From Siderastrea radians (taxonomy: Eukaryota > Cnidaria > Anthozoa > Scleractinia > Rhizangiidae), in assembly GCA_964017195.1 (NCBI GenBank), contig OZ024898.1, positions 11,245,130 through 11,309,129 on the forward strand: a stretch of DNA of 64,000 nucleotides, written 5' to 3'. The translations under genes were made by a program, and so were the position numbers. Each line of letters begins with the position of its first letter. Position 1 is the stretch's first letter. Shown one piece after another: positions 11,740 through 23,409 of the stretch. The notes under the pieces are model-generated. The model saw only the letters and a program-made list of their open reading frames with translations, did not search any database and had not been told where the DNA came from.

Positions 11740-14255
11740 ATTATTCAACAAATTCCCATCGCCTACCATTTTCAGAACGAGAAAAACTACGGCTCTATGA
11801 TAAAAACGCTAAAAGCTAGCAACACATAAGCTTAATAAAAATCAAAACAGAACTTCAAGAAATCGAAGTTTACTACCGTTCACTAAAAATACTTATTTAC
11901 AAACTCATGTTTGGAAATGACAAGACAAAGGAAAAACAATATTCTACCTTACCGAGAATAAGTCCTCTTCCTGTGAATTAAAATCTTTTCAACTTTAGTC
12001 TTTACAACTTTCCGTGAGCAAGTGTGCAGCCTGCTTCGTTCGCAATAGCATTTTCTTGGTTGAATTCTCACTATGAAAATTCCAAGTCAACCTCTGGATA
12101 TCTTTGTGAGCTGAAGCAAATACTTGGTGACTTTTTGAGAGCATTTAATCGTGGAAAGTTTCTTCCAGAGAGTTAAAATCTACGGAGAACACTGCTAAAA
12201 CTACTTCGCTTTTCAAAATGGCCGCCAAACAAGCAATAAGAGAAAATCTGCAGTGCACTTCCAAATATGGTCATTTACGTATATCGCAGGATATCTGTCA
12301 TGTAGGATGACAGATATTGAGGGCTTCCTTCAATCTCGTCCCCAGAGCCCGCGCGCATTTACGGTCAGCGGGATCGAAATGCCACGGGCTCTGGGATAAT
12401 CAAAAACCGGATGCCACTTTTTAGGCTTCCGGTTTTTTAAAGCGCATGCTCGACAGTTTACGAACTGAGCATGCGTTATGGGTCGTGTAAAGAAAAAAAG
12501 GGCGCGAAATATTACGACGTCCCCTTGTTTTTGGCGCCATTGACATTCACGCGAGACTCGCGTGAAAATGAAAATTATCCCCGCTCGCAGTCTCGCGAAG
12601 ATGGCCGCACCGGTTTCTATAAATTTGTTTCACTTCGCGTTAGAAAATTCAGTTCAGAAAGGAAACCGGACCTCTAATGCGCTAAAGACTGTTGTTGTTG
12701 ATGGTAAAGATACCATTTGTGTACTGCCAGGTGAATATGGAAGATCTCTCAGTGACTGGCTGCCTCCATACGTTTGTGACTGGACGTGTGTGTTTTTTAA
12801 ACAACAGTGGTGAAGAGAAAATTAACTCTTTTATTGTAGTCGTATCCTCATTAAACTTTTTGATAGAAGAACAAATATCAAGCATGAACGTTTTCAAGGG
12901 TACTGAAAACGTAGCCATTGTCGAGGAGTTTGAAGTGCCGCCGCAAATTTTATTTCACATCTAACGGCCCTTTACAAACTTAACAAAGTTTCAGCGACAT
13001 CTTGAAAGAAAACGATAGTCATGGACGAGGTTCTTTAGCAGTCGAATAGTGTGTAAGCTTACTAATTTGAAAAGTCTAATTGAGCAAGAAATCAACCTCA
13101 AAAAAACTTGACCTTGTTTTTAGCGCGCGGCATATACGCGTAAAAATTAGCTTAAATTTTTTTACAGAGTGCGACTGCTTATTTATTAAGGAAGACACAG
13201 AGCAAATCAACTGTACTGATGCTATTAAACGGTCTTGGACAAAGTAGAGCGGTCATTTATTTATGAAACGTGCCTGAGCAGGCGTTGTGTTATGTTCGCC
13301 TTTCGACTGTGCTGGTGTTGTGTTTTCTCCACCAGCTAGGCCGGTAAATATTTTACTACGGTATAAGTTTTGTACGGAAAGCTCGTTTGCCGAAATACTA
13401 AAACGCTACATAGAATAAACACAAAAAAATGACTTAGGTACAATTTATTAACGAGTATCACAGGTCTATAAATAATTCAACTCAATGAATCAAGGCAAAC
13501 TGAACAGCCACTTTTTAGAAAAATCTATCACAATCAAGGATGGACGATTTCTTACACAGACAATCAAAGTTGAGAGTGAAAACAATTTAATACTAGAGAA
13601 AGACCTTTTACCTACACTCGACGAGGTTTATCAGTCTTGCCAGCTGCAAACTTTCAAAGCTTACAAATACGACAGCTACGATGTCTTGCAAAAATAAACA
13701 GGATCGCTGTTCTCGTTGTTTTTGTCATTCTGTCCGGTCGCTGCAACAGTTTTTGCACCACTTAATTCAAGAATCCAATCTACCATTCACTTTTCAGCTA
13801 CAGTGAGATTATCGGCTCCAGTTCAACAAAATAAGCTTAAATTCTGTCTTCTGTTCCATCAAACTCGCACATGGCTCCGCGGAGTGAACGGATTCTTAAA
13901 ACAAAGCCGCTCATTTTAACTTCTACGGCTGCACTGGAAAGACTGCCAGCTTCCATCCTCTTTAGACAATGTTGAGAACAATTTTCAAGCCATCAGTGTC
14001 CATGAACCATACTTTAGAGCTGGAAATTAGAGCAATAATCCAAAAATTGTACTTCTTCTTCAACCGTCGCGTCGTTTATCTTGCAGCAGGTATTCATACA
14101 GCTTTCTCAAGAACCGCTGCAACATATCACAAGGTTTTGGCGCCTTTTTCGTTTTAATCATGTGATCGACACCAGTTAGCTTTTTGCGTCTTCTCTAACA
14201 TGAATTTGAATTTGACTGTATTTCGATTCTTTGTTAGTTTGCATCGGCCATTTTC
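11740..14255. other. Intergenic, no gene recognised
   Basis: Contains a short inverted repeat CCCAGAGCCCG / CGGGCTCTGGG at about 12341-12397. Several open frames of 60-90 codons occur on both strands, but none has a recognisable domain or convincing splice context. Confidence 0.4.
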
Positions 14256-15521
14256 AGATTTCTTTCCCATTGTCCGTCTCTGACGTGATCGAAAACGTCC
14301 AGCAAAAGCATTCTAAGTATTTTTATTTCCTGTTTCGACATATCTTTCTCGCAGACTTCCGGTAAAAAATAGTAGCCAATCAGATTTCGATTCGCCACCA
14401 TTTTGACATTGATTATCCCAGAGGTCTTGCATCCTTGGTGCTGACCAAAAGGAATGCAGCCTCTGGGAACGAGATTGGGCTTCCTTACCATATATGGGCA
14501 TAGTGACAATTTGTTGAATAATAATCAGCTATAGTGTGCTAACGAGCAAGGGAGACTTTTGCCTGATTGGTTAATCATTTACTAGTACCCAGATTCCTGA
14601 AGCCTGCGCGCCAATGAAATAAACAAAGATGGCGGTCTGCGGAAAAGATGTAGGTTTCATCGCTTGATCACTTATTCTTACCTTTTTTTGCACATATAAC
14701 AAATCCAGGCGTTTTCCTAACTCCTCAGCAGCGGAAAGAAATTTGGAAAAAGGATTTTAACGCGGAAAAACGAGTGTTTTGCTCGGGCTTTTGCATTTGT
14801 GAGCGGGAGAATTTTTTCTTCGCACCGCAAGAAAATATGTTCCATAAAGTGAGGAAATTAGGAAGGATTCAAAGTTTTGGAGGACAGTAAGCGTTTAGCC
14901 TGTTGCCGTTTTCACCAAAGCAGGTAAGCTATCCTACTCACAATTTTAAAACAGTCTGCTTGCAACTTTTTGTTAGCTTTTGCTACATAACAATCGATCA
15001 GTGAGCTTCCCTTCGGTGTTTAAAAGGGCCGTGGCGGTCACTCAGCGGTCAAATAATCCGTCAGAGTGCAAGAGGTGTAAAAACCATAAAACATTTTAGA
15101 AGACCTACCATTAATCACTGGTTGGTTAACCATGTAGGCAAACGGGAATTATCTCAGCTAAAATAACTTAAAAGTACAATACCATTTAAGTTCATACTTT
15201 CAGTAGCTGATAAAATTTAAATTGCAGCAAATCTCGCTTAGTTTTTCCGTTTGATCTTAGTTTAACAGTTTTGCCAACTTGTAGCCATCCGATGGACTGT
15301 TCAAGTTTTTGTTAAGACACAAAAGGCCATAAGTTGTGAGAATGCAGCTGCAGAAACGTTTTGCTTGAAGAATGTTAATGACATGAAGTCAATGTTAACT
15401 GTTTACAAACATTGACTTTTTGGTTATTCAATTTGTAAAGCAAGTTTTAGAATTGTAAGTAGATCATCGCAGTGAAAGTGTTTCAACCTAAGCGGTTGAA
15501 AAGAAGAAACCTGAAATATTC

Positions 15522-15595
15522 AGGCTTGAACGGGAATCGAACCCATGACCTCTGCGATACCGGTGCAGCGCTCCAACCAACTGAGCTATCAAGCC
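15522..15595 (-). tRNA. tRNA-like sequence (Thr-GGT type), copy 1
   Basis: On the minus strand the sequence folds as a cloverleaf: acceptor GGCTTGA/TCAAGCC, D-stem GCTC/GAGC with an A-box (TAGCTCAGTTGG), and a T-arm with loop TTCGATT and B-box GGTTCGATTCC. The anticodon position would read GGT (Thr), but base 33 is C instead of the invariant U and the anticodon stem has a mismatch. It is therefore more likely a tRNA-derived pseudogene or SINE head than a working tRNA. Confidence 0.55.
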
Positions 15596-16974
15596 AACTG
15601 GGAGCTGGTCAATTGAGAGTTCGTATTTATCCCGTAGATGGAGAATAAATGAACATTAATATATGAAATTCATATATTTGAACTGCGGATAAAGATAGAA
15701 TTGTATGTAGATTTCTTTCCCATTGTCCGTCTCTGACGTGATCGAAAACGTCCAGCAAAAGCATTCTAAGTATTTTTATTTCCTGTTTCGACATATCTTT
15801 CTCGCAGACTTCCGGTAAAAAATAGTAGCCAATCAGATTTCGATTCGCCACCATTTTGACATTGATTATCCCAGAGGTCTTGCATCCTTGGTGCTGACCA
15901 AAAGGAATGCAGCCTCTGGGAACGAGATTGGGCTTCCTTACCATATATGGGCATAGTGACAATTTGTTGAATAATAATCAGCTATAGTGTGCTAACGAGC
16001 AAGGGAGACTTTTGCCTGATTGGTTAATCATTTACTAGTACCCAGATTCCTGAAGCCTGCGCGCCAATGAAATAAACAAAGATGGCGGTCTGCGGAAAAG
16101 ATGTAGGTTTCATCGCTTGATCACTTATTCTTACCTTTTTTTGCACATATAACAAATCCAGGCGTTTTCCTAACTCCTCAGCAGCGGAAAGAAATTTGGA
16201 AAAAGGATTTTAACGCGGAAAAACGAGTGTTTTGCTCGGGCTTTTGCATTTGTGAGCGGGAGAATTTTTTCTTCGCACCGCAAGAAAATATGTTCCATAA
16301 AGTGAGGAAATTAGGAAGGATTCAAAGTTTTGGAGGACAGTAAGCGTTTAGCCTGTTGCCGTTTTCACCAAAGCAGGTAAGCTATCCTACTCACAATTTT
16401 AAAACAGTCTGCTTGCAACTTTTTGTTAGCTTTTGCTACATAACAATCGATCAGTGAGCTTCCCTTCGGTGTTTAAAAGGGCCGTGGCGGTCACTCAGCG
16501 GTCAAATAATCCGTCAGAGTGCAAGAGGTGTAAAAACCATAAAACATTTTAGAAGACCTACCATTAATCACTGGTTGGTTAACCATGTAGGCAAACGGGA
16601 ATTATCTCAGCTAAAATAACTTAAAAGTACAATACCATTTAAGTTCATACTTTCAGTAGCTGATAAAATTTAAATTGCAGCAAATCTCGCTCAGTTTTTC
16701 CGTTTGATCTTAGTTTAACAGTTTTGCCAACTTGTAGCCATCCGATGGACTGTTCAAGTTTTTGTTAAGACACAAAAGGCCATAAGTTGTGAGAATGCAG
16801 CTGCAGAAACGTTTTGCTTGAAGAATGTTAATGACATGAAGTCAATGTTAACTGTTTACAAACATTGACTTTTTGGTTATTCAATTTGTAAAGCAAGTTT
16901 TAGAATTGTAAGTAGATCATCGCAGTGAAAGTGTTTCAACCTAAGCGGTTGAAAAGAAGAAACCTGAAATATTC

Positions 16975-17048
16975 AGGCTTGAACGGGAATCGAACCCATG
17001 ACCTCTGCGATACCGGTGCAGCGCTCCAACCAACTGAGCTATCAAGCC
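16975..17048 (-). tRNA. tRNA-like sequence (Thr-GGT type), copy 2
   Basis: The same 74-nt cloverleaf as at 15522-15595, repeated by the 1453-bp duplication. It has the same non-standard base 33, so it is probably a pseudo-tRNA that still retains A and B box promoter words. Confidence 0.55.
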
Positions 17049-17222
17049 AACTGGGAGCTGGTCAATTGAGAGTTCGTATTTATCCCGTAGATGGAGAATA
17101 AATGAACATTAATATATGAAATTCATATATTTGAACTGCGGATAAAGATAGAATTGTATGTAGATCATCGCAGTGAAAGTGTTTCAACCTAAGCGGTTGA
17201 AAAGAAGAAACCTGAAAAATTC

Positions 17223-17296
17223 AGGCTTGAACGGAAATCGAACCCATGACCTCTGCGATACCGGTGCAGCGCTCCAACCAACTGAGCTATCGAGCC
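17223..17296 (-). tRNA. tRNA-like sequence (Thr-GGT type), copy 3
   Basis: Third copy, carried by the additional 248-bp unit. Single-base differences in the T-arm side (GAACGGAAATCG in place of GAACGGGAATCG on the plus strand) weaken the T-stem, so this copy has begun to decay. Confidence 0.5.
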
Positions 17297-17422
17297 AACT
17301 GGGAGCTGGTCAATTGAGAGTTCGTATTTATCCTGTAGATGGAGAATAAATGAACATTAATATATGAAATTCATATATTTGAACTGCGGATAAAGATAGA
17401 ATTGTATGTAGATCATCGCAGT

Positions 17423-17470
17423 GAAAGTGTTTCAACCTAAGCTTAGCTAAGCTTAGGTTGAAACACTTTC
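17423..17470. repeat. Perfect 48-bp palindrome at the end of the tandem array
   Basis: GAAAGTGTTTCAACCTAAGC reads on through TTAGCTAA into its exact reverse complement, with no spacer. The left half is the start of the 248-bp unit; the right half is an inverted copy of it. Confidence 0.9.
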
Positions 17471-17505
17471 ATACCCCCCTCCCCACTCCCAACTGGTCTC
17501 ACTTG
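17468..17505. repeat. 38-bp direct repeat, copy 1 (copy 2 at 18226-18263)
   Basis: The sequence beginning TTCATACCCCCCTCCCCACT and ending GGTCTCACTTG directly follows the palindrome and recurs identically at 18226-18263, about 758 bp downstream. Copy 1 looks like a templated insertion at the array junction. Confidence 0.8.
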
Positions 17506-17819
17506 TTTTACCCAGTGTTTGATGACATTGTCTTTTAACCTTGTTCAAAAAATGGCCTCAGGATATTGCTTGCAAATGCAGGTGTTGCTTTTTTTTAAAA
17601 AGATATTTCCCTTGGTGACAGTTGATTTTGCAACTTTTCATTTTAAAATGTCTCCAGTTACTCTTTAAGAGACACCAATGGCAAACTCGCTATTCCTCTA
17701 CCCCATACAAACCTTACGAAAAATAGTTTCAGTTACTCTAGAGCATTTCTTTGGAGTAGCCTTCATGTTGAGCTGCAACAGGTGAAGTTCAACTCTCTTG
17801 GGGCCTTCAGGGCTGGCTG

Positions 17820-17995
17820 CAAGTAATTCTTCTGAAGATCTCTCTGCATGGAACTTATGTAAAGTAGGCTCCTAGTCTAATTAGGTTTTGTCATAATGTT
17901 AATGTATTATAGAAGTTTTTGTATAGAAATAGTGTTTTTAAGTCCTGATGAGTTGGCCGTGGTTAAATAAAGTTATCCATTCATTCTTTAATTTC
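17820..17995 (+). mobile_element. Possible LINE 3' end
   Basis: An AT-rich tail with GGCCGTGGTTAAATAAAGTT and a short ATTC repeat resembles the 3' untranslated end of CR1/L2-like retrotransposons. No coding part remains, so the assignment is tentative. Confidence 0.3.
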
Positions 17996-18263
17996 AATCA
18001 ATAAAGGGACTGTTCACTTTTTATAAAGTAGGGGCAAGTGGATTTTTTTTAGGGGAGAGGGGGATGTAAAAGAAAAGGGACACCTGAAAAAAGAGTCTAC
18101 AAATAACATGGTTGTTATCCTCATGAGTTTATATGTCAAAAGGAGAAATGAACTTTCCTTATTTCATGATCATCCAAAACAGATAGACCTCCGAGGGTTC
18201 CAAGTCAATTTTTGGTCCATAAAACTTCATACCCCCCTCCCCACTCCCAACTGGTCTCACTTG

Positions 18264-20628
18264 CTCTAGGTTTTCATTTCAGCAGATTGAGAGTTTAACT
18301 AAATGGAAGACCATGGCAGCTGCAAAAAAGTCTGGGTACAATATCTTCGCAAAAATCATTTTAATTCCTTTGTGATATCAACTTCTTATTTTTTAGCTAT
18401 TTGTTTCATTATTTAATGTGAGAAATATTTGTCACCCAAAAAGTGATTTTTGAGGCAGATGCCATTTTTTACCTCCTCTTGTAAATGAATTTGTCTTTCT
18501 TCCCGTTTCAAACACAAATAAATTATCTTCCAATGCGACAAACATTACACATTTCCATTGAAGTTCAACTTACTTTATTGATAAACAGTACTTGCTCTTG
18601 CATTGAAGTCTGTTATGATAATGAAGAACAACAGCAGGAAGGCAAAACTTTTTCCTGCTTATCATAACTTTTCAATTTACCGTCGCTCATTTCTCAGAGT
18701 TGCAATCCCTTGCTGTGATTTTCTTCACGATGAATTACTGAATGGCCATAGTGTTTTCTCTCAAAAACAGAGTTTATGTCATTCTCTAGATGTTTAAAGA
18801 TAATTACTTAACCTGCACACAGATGGCTCCTATTTCCCTTGCTTCCTTTGAAGCAAGGGAGATGTCTGCACACAGGCTTAAGATAATGTTGATGTGCTTA
18901 GGTTAAGTTACCTATCAATAATTTTAGCAGAGTTTTGACCAAAAATAAGGATGCAAAGTGTGCTGATGAAAGTTCTGTGTCTATGAATTTGTAAGAAGGA
19001 CAAAAAAGTAGTCATTCAAGTATTCAAGGACCCGCCACAACGATACTTTCCTATTAACGTGAGGGTCTGTGCCATACCGTTTTTCAAGCGAGCTGTCAAG
19101 ATCTGTGTGGGAAAAATAAAATTTATGTCAAAAGTTAACATCAGTAATAATAATCACTGAGATATCAACTTAAGCAGCAACAGTGATATCAACAAAAATA
19201 TCACTGTTTCATATTTCTTCTGCAGTTCACATATATCAGTATCTCGTATATTCACTCTCATTAATGTACAAAAAACTGTTAAGTACCTCGTTTAGCAGGA
19301 TAATAAAAACTGAATATTGCAAAGAAACATGCATACGTTTGTGTGACAAAATCGAGTGAAGCACTGTGTCACGCCATTCAAAAGACACAAATATGTCAAC
19401 CGACTTTGGCCTTTAATTTGACCAACCAGTACATCATTTAAATTTAGTTTGATGTCACCAAACTATTAGGGTAGTCCTTGAAACTCATCTCACCAAGCCG
19501 ATCCCCATATCACGAATTAGTTTTTTGGCTATGATAAAAAATACAGTGGCAACCCGATTTTTACGCACAATTTAATTTCACTTGCGAACCACCGTCATGA
19601 CAGCAAATGCCAAAAAATAATAATTGAAAGGTCCACAAAATTGACATTTGGCACAAAGTAAATTTGAACTTAGTACTACTTGGTGAACACTTTACATTAG
19701 TGGTTTATTGTAACTTGTGAGGTGTAGAAGGAACTAAAATGTGTGATATCATATAACCAATATTTTGAAAATGAAGCTCGACCCGCGGAGCTTCTTTCGG
19801 CAAGAGGGTATTGGGGGTACACCGTCAATATAAACCAAAATCTGCCAACAGCTAGTAAATGAGTTGACCCATCCCTCAATGATGGGAATTCCCATATCAC
19901 GAAGGGAAACAAAAGTCTCGGAGGTTTGATGACAAATTTTAATTTCAGGTCACAGAAAATCTAAATTTATCGATCAAAATATTCACTTCTCCTGATAATA
20001 AAAAGTGTTTAAGTAGTACGCTAAGTGAACCCAGAAAACGGTAAAACAAGTTCATTTCAATGTTGTATTCGATTTTTATGACGAAATGATGAAAACGGAA
20101 AAGGTAAGATGCCCTTGTTGAACGACACCGTGAAATTGAGGATGACAACAACACGGTTTCTTCAAAACCGCAAGATGAAGCAAACAAAAAACCTAAATAC
20201 AAACTCAAGGAGCCAAATATGCGATTTACTTACCACAATAGACATAGTCCTTTCAGTAGGCGTTAAATATGAAGTGAAGTACAGCCTAGGAAGACAGGTA
20301 AGTTCATTGCAACCGGCCCCGCCATGTAAAGAATTGCTGACAATCCGCCATCTTACGGTGAACACGTCTACATGAAAAGGTCTTCATCGGCAGCAAAATT
20401 ACCACAAGCGATGTCAAACAAGCTTAACTGTCTCCATATTGAGTTCCTTTTTATGGCAAAATGCTCCACTTGGCATGTCGACAACGTATTTATAAATGAT
20501 TTCCGTTTAAAGTTTAGGTTGTCAAATTCAACCTCGCCGAAAACCGCGTGCTCATCGAAAATCCCCAAAACAAAAAAAATTTGAAAACTTTTTCGCGCCT
20601 GCGCAGACAAAAGTCTCCCTTGCTGTGC
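18264..20628. other. Intergenic, no gene recognised
   Basis: Non-coding by inspection. Open frames of 60-90 codons are present on both strands without domains or signal sequences. Confidence 0.4.
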
Positions 20629-20745
20629 TAACGTAAAACAAAAGATTGTGCACTGTCGTAGTACTTTCAACATAAATTGCAGCACCTCTGTTATGGCCTT
20701 TGAAACTTGCAAGGTTTCATAACCAGTCCCTCGAGTAACTATGTT
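20629..20745. repeat. Dispersed repeat copy (partner at 30892-31035)
   Basis: About 115 bp starting GCTAACGTAAAACAAAAGATTG and ending CCAGTCCCTCGAGTAACTATG occur again at 30892-31035, where a TTTGTTTG insertion interrupts the match. At 30.7-31.0 kb it lies directly downstream of the repeat shared with 11477-11630, so both belong to one longer repeat family. Confidence 0.55.
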
Positions 20746-21259
20746 CGAATGCAGTGTAACCATGTGGAGAAATCGCCATCTTGAAAATGTGTGAAAATAA
20801 TGCACCGCGGCCATAGGCCGCACACCACCCGGTTTGAAACTCAGTGAGTGCGAGTGAAGATGGTTCTGAAGTCAATGCAAGAGTTACACGGGACAGAGAG
20901 GGTTACTTTCCTAACAGCCTTTGGGATATCTTAAGTTCAAAAATTCTGCAGTCGAACTTCCCTGCGCGAACACTTCTCATTAGCAACCACCTGCCGTCAA
21001 CGACACTTTTCCAAAATATCAAAATGTTCTCAGTCAAATCACAACAGATAAGCGGCCACCTGACTCGTGATCTCGTCTCACCGGATACAAATTCTGTGAA
21101 GTGGCGCTGTACGTACTTGAGACACCTGGTCTCCGCTTAGGTCGAGCACACTGAAATATCAATTTTTGACACTAAAAAAATGATATTACATTTCATTTGG
21201 TGTACTGTCAGTCTTTGCATGCATTATTAAAAGTCAACCTCTGAAAGTAGCTAAACTAA

Positions 21260-21693
21260 GGGCGCGTTTTTTTTATCCACAATTCTGGAATAAGAATGGT
21301 TGGTACGGAATACTAGGAATAATTCGGATTGTCTGCATAAAAAAACGCCCGTCGAGATGCGCGGTCCTGGTCCTGCCTTTTTCTTGTACGAAACATCACT
21401 GAAAAAAACCTCGTACTTTTGGTACAATGAAATTAGAAGCAATGTTTCATTGTGTCCAAAAGTGTAACCTGATTTTTTCTCCGGTAGAGACGTATTTGAA
21501 TCCGCAGCGCTCATCTCGCCGTCCGCCATCTTGGATTTTCATTCGCAACATTCTGTTCATTCTGCCCCTGGGAGCAGAATGGATGGAATGGCGTTCTGTC
21601 TATTCCGGAATAGGAATGCGGAATAGAAAAACGCGCGTATTTTACATTCTGGCCATTCTCATTCCAGAATTGTGAATTAAAAAAAACGCGCCC
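21260..21693. mobile_element. Non-autonomous PIF/Harbinger-like element
   Basis: The element starts GGGCGCGTTTTTTTTATCCA and ends with the inverted form TTAAAAAAAACGCGCCC; the inner parts AATTCTGGAATAAGAATGG and CCATTCTCATTCCAGAATT extend the inverted repeat to about 40 bp. TAA lies on both sides (21257-21259 and 21694-21696), the 3-bp target preference of PIF/Harbinger. Inside, a minus-strand frame has the word FGHNETLLLISLYQKYE, which resembles a Myb/SANT-like DNA-binding helix of the kind encoded by the second Harbinger gene. At 434 bp it cannot encode a transposase. Confidence 0.65.
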
Positions 21694-21699
21694 TAAGAA

Positions 21700-23070
21700 A
21701 TCAAACACAGACCCTGTGGTCCGTCCTCTCGTAAGCGACCAACCCCTGTTAGCGACCACTTAGGCTCAACGTCTTGGGTAGTCGCTTGCGGGAGGTTTAA
21801 CTGCATTCTGCATTTTCAAAAATAAATGATAACGTAAAAGAAACTGACTCTTCCCTAACCCGCTGACAGCTCAGAGCTGAGCTTCTAAACATGATGGTAA
21901 TTCAAAATAAAAAAAATCTCACAATTTCATCATAATAAGTCGGACAGTGTTCAAAATAATGTGAAAGTCAGTGTATTTTCGATTTAAAAGCTTATAGATT
22001 CATAACAGGCGAACTACAGGCAAACAATCGTAAGGAATCTGATTATTTTCGTTTACATCAGCGACAGAATTGAAGTAGATAAGTCGACTGATTATGTGTG
22101 GATACAGAAATATCTCGAACACTGAACTGGTAGCAAAACAAAATTTTCTCTCTAGGAAGAACAATAAACTCACCCAACAAGTACGCTTCTTGGTACTGGG
22201 GTGTGGCATTCTGGCATTGGATCCGTGCGTTATCATAGACTTAAATGCATGAGTTAAGGAAAGAATGGTCATCTCACCAAGCCTTGTGCCACAAACTTGT
22301 ATAAGCAGATCACTCTGTGGGCATTGTGTGGCATTCTGATAACAGCTAAGAATAAATCGTTACCATGTGGACCAGAGGTTTCTCTCGCGTGTTTTCGCGG
22401 AGCAATCATCGGCCAGAGGAAGATCAACGAGCGGTGTATTTAAAAGAAAATGTGAGACTCCAAAGTTCGCACGTGTTCGAGAGCTCGAGAAATTCCTCTT
22501 TCACCCAAGGTAGAATTTCGCCTGAACTATTCAATATAAAAGACTACAATAACCATAAAGGACTTTGATTTAAGAACTGTACCTCTGAAAGACATAAAAG
22601 GGCACCATAAACACCTAAGCACCTCTAGAATATATATACTAATTGCCAACCGCTCAACGTGTTGTGTTTTTATTTAAAAAAGTAGTTTCAGAACGCTTTT
22701 ACTAACTCAAAATCAACCTATTTACATCAATACAATTTATGCGAAAAATTAAAACCCAAATCACCAGGATACTGGAAAATGTCCCTTTTCCGCGTGAAGC
22801 AAAGACAATGGGAAGCGTCTGCACGCAGACGAGGTCCAGAGGAGTTCAGTTTGGTCGTTCGAAACATTCTTTGGGTATCTGGCCTTGCCAAAAAACAAAC
22901 ATTCTCAGCTTTGCACAATAAAATTGGATCCTAATGCGAGCCCAAATCTAACTGTTTTAGCTTGCATACCTTTCAGTTCTTGTCGTTATAAATCTTATAT
23001 GTGTAGAAGTTCATTGCAGTAAAATCAATACGCAGCCACAGGCGGTACCTATGCTACTCTATCACTGTAA
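21700..23070. other. Intergenic, no gene recognised
   Basis: No supported gene. Overlapping antisense frames near 22727-22921 have no domain. Confidence 0.4.
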
Positions 23071-23149
23071 AAATTAAATGTGACAATTAAACCAATGAAA
23101 GCGACATGCACTACGTATATTACAGTTAGAAGACGCATCTTCGACTAGA

Positions 23150-23409
23150 ACAGTCGGATACTTTTCTCTTGTACCGTTTCTGTCCCAACGCATGGAGATC
23201 CTTGCAGCAGACCCTTCTCTTTCTTTCCTCCGATAAAAAAAAAAACAATTGTAATGTCTTTGCAACGTCTTTAGGGTATTCGTCATTGTCCAAATGGAAT
23301 CAAATAATCTCTGCATCATCCAGACGCTGCGGAAGCTTCTCCTAAGAAAATCCAAGCATCTCTGGCAATTCTTCCAACTCATCCCACGAAGGTTTACCTT
23401 CTTTTGAAG
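23150..23409 (-). pseudogene. Decayed death-domain exon
   Basis: The minus-strand translation starting near 23405 matches the intact exon at 24687-24990 (shared word PSWDELEEL, then LGFS, LDDAEI, NDEYPK), but it has an in-frame TAG after the first helix, a TGA after DDAEII, and loss of frame after the fourth helix around a run of A/T. It is a duplicate of the neighbouring death-domain exon that can no longer encode the fold. An acceptor-like ATTTTAG precedes it. Confidence 0.7.

Larger units (their letters stand above)
14256..17161. repeat. Tandem duplication, two 1453-bp units
   Basis: The unit at 14256-15708 is repeated at 15709-17161 with almost complete identity; for example AGATCATCGCAGTGAAAG occurs at 15461 and again exactly 1453 bp later at 16914. 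Each unit contains a minus-strand frame of about 85 codons and a tRNA-like sequence near its right end. The near identity implies a recent duplication. The shared frame has no recognised domain and I do not call it a gene. Confidence 0.85.
16914..17409. repeat. Two tandem 248-bp units containing the tRNA-like sequence
   Basis: The word AGATCATCGC starts at 16914, 17162 and 17410, so a 248-bp unit (tRNA-like sequence plus flank) is repeated twice and starts a third time. The same unit occurs once at 15461-15708. The 248-bp repetition is nested inside the end of the larger 1453-bp duplication. Confidence 0.85.

Noticed and set aside
14234..14509. 91-codon frame found again at 15627-15962
   Set aside because: Its repetition comes from the 1453-bp DNA duplication; it has no domain, and the C-terminal parts differ only because the flanks differ.
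15522..17296. Functional tRNA-Thr cluster
   Set aside because: Base 33 is C in all copies, the anticodon stem has a mismatch, and the copies are part of a repeat; they fit tRNA-derived repeats better.
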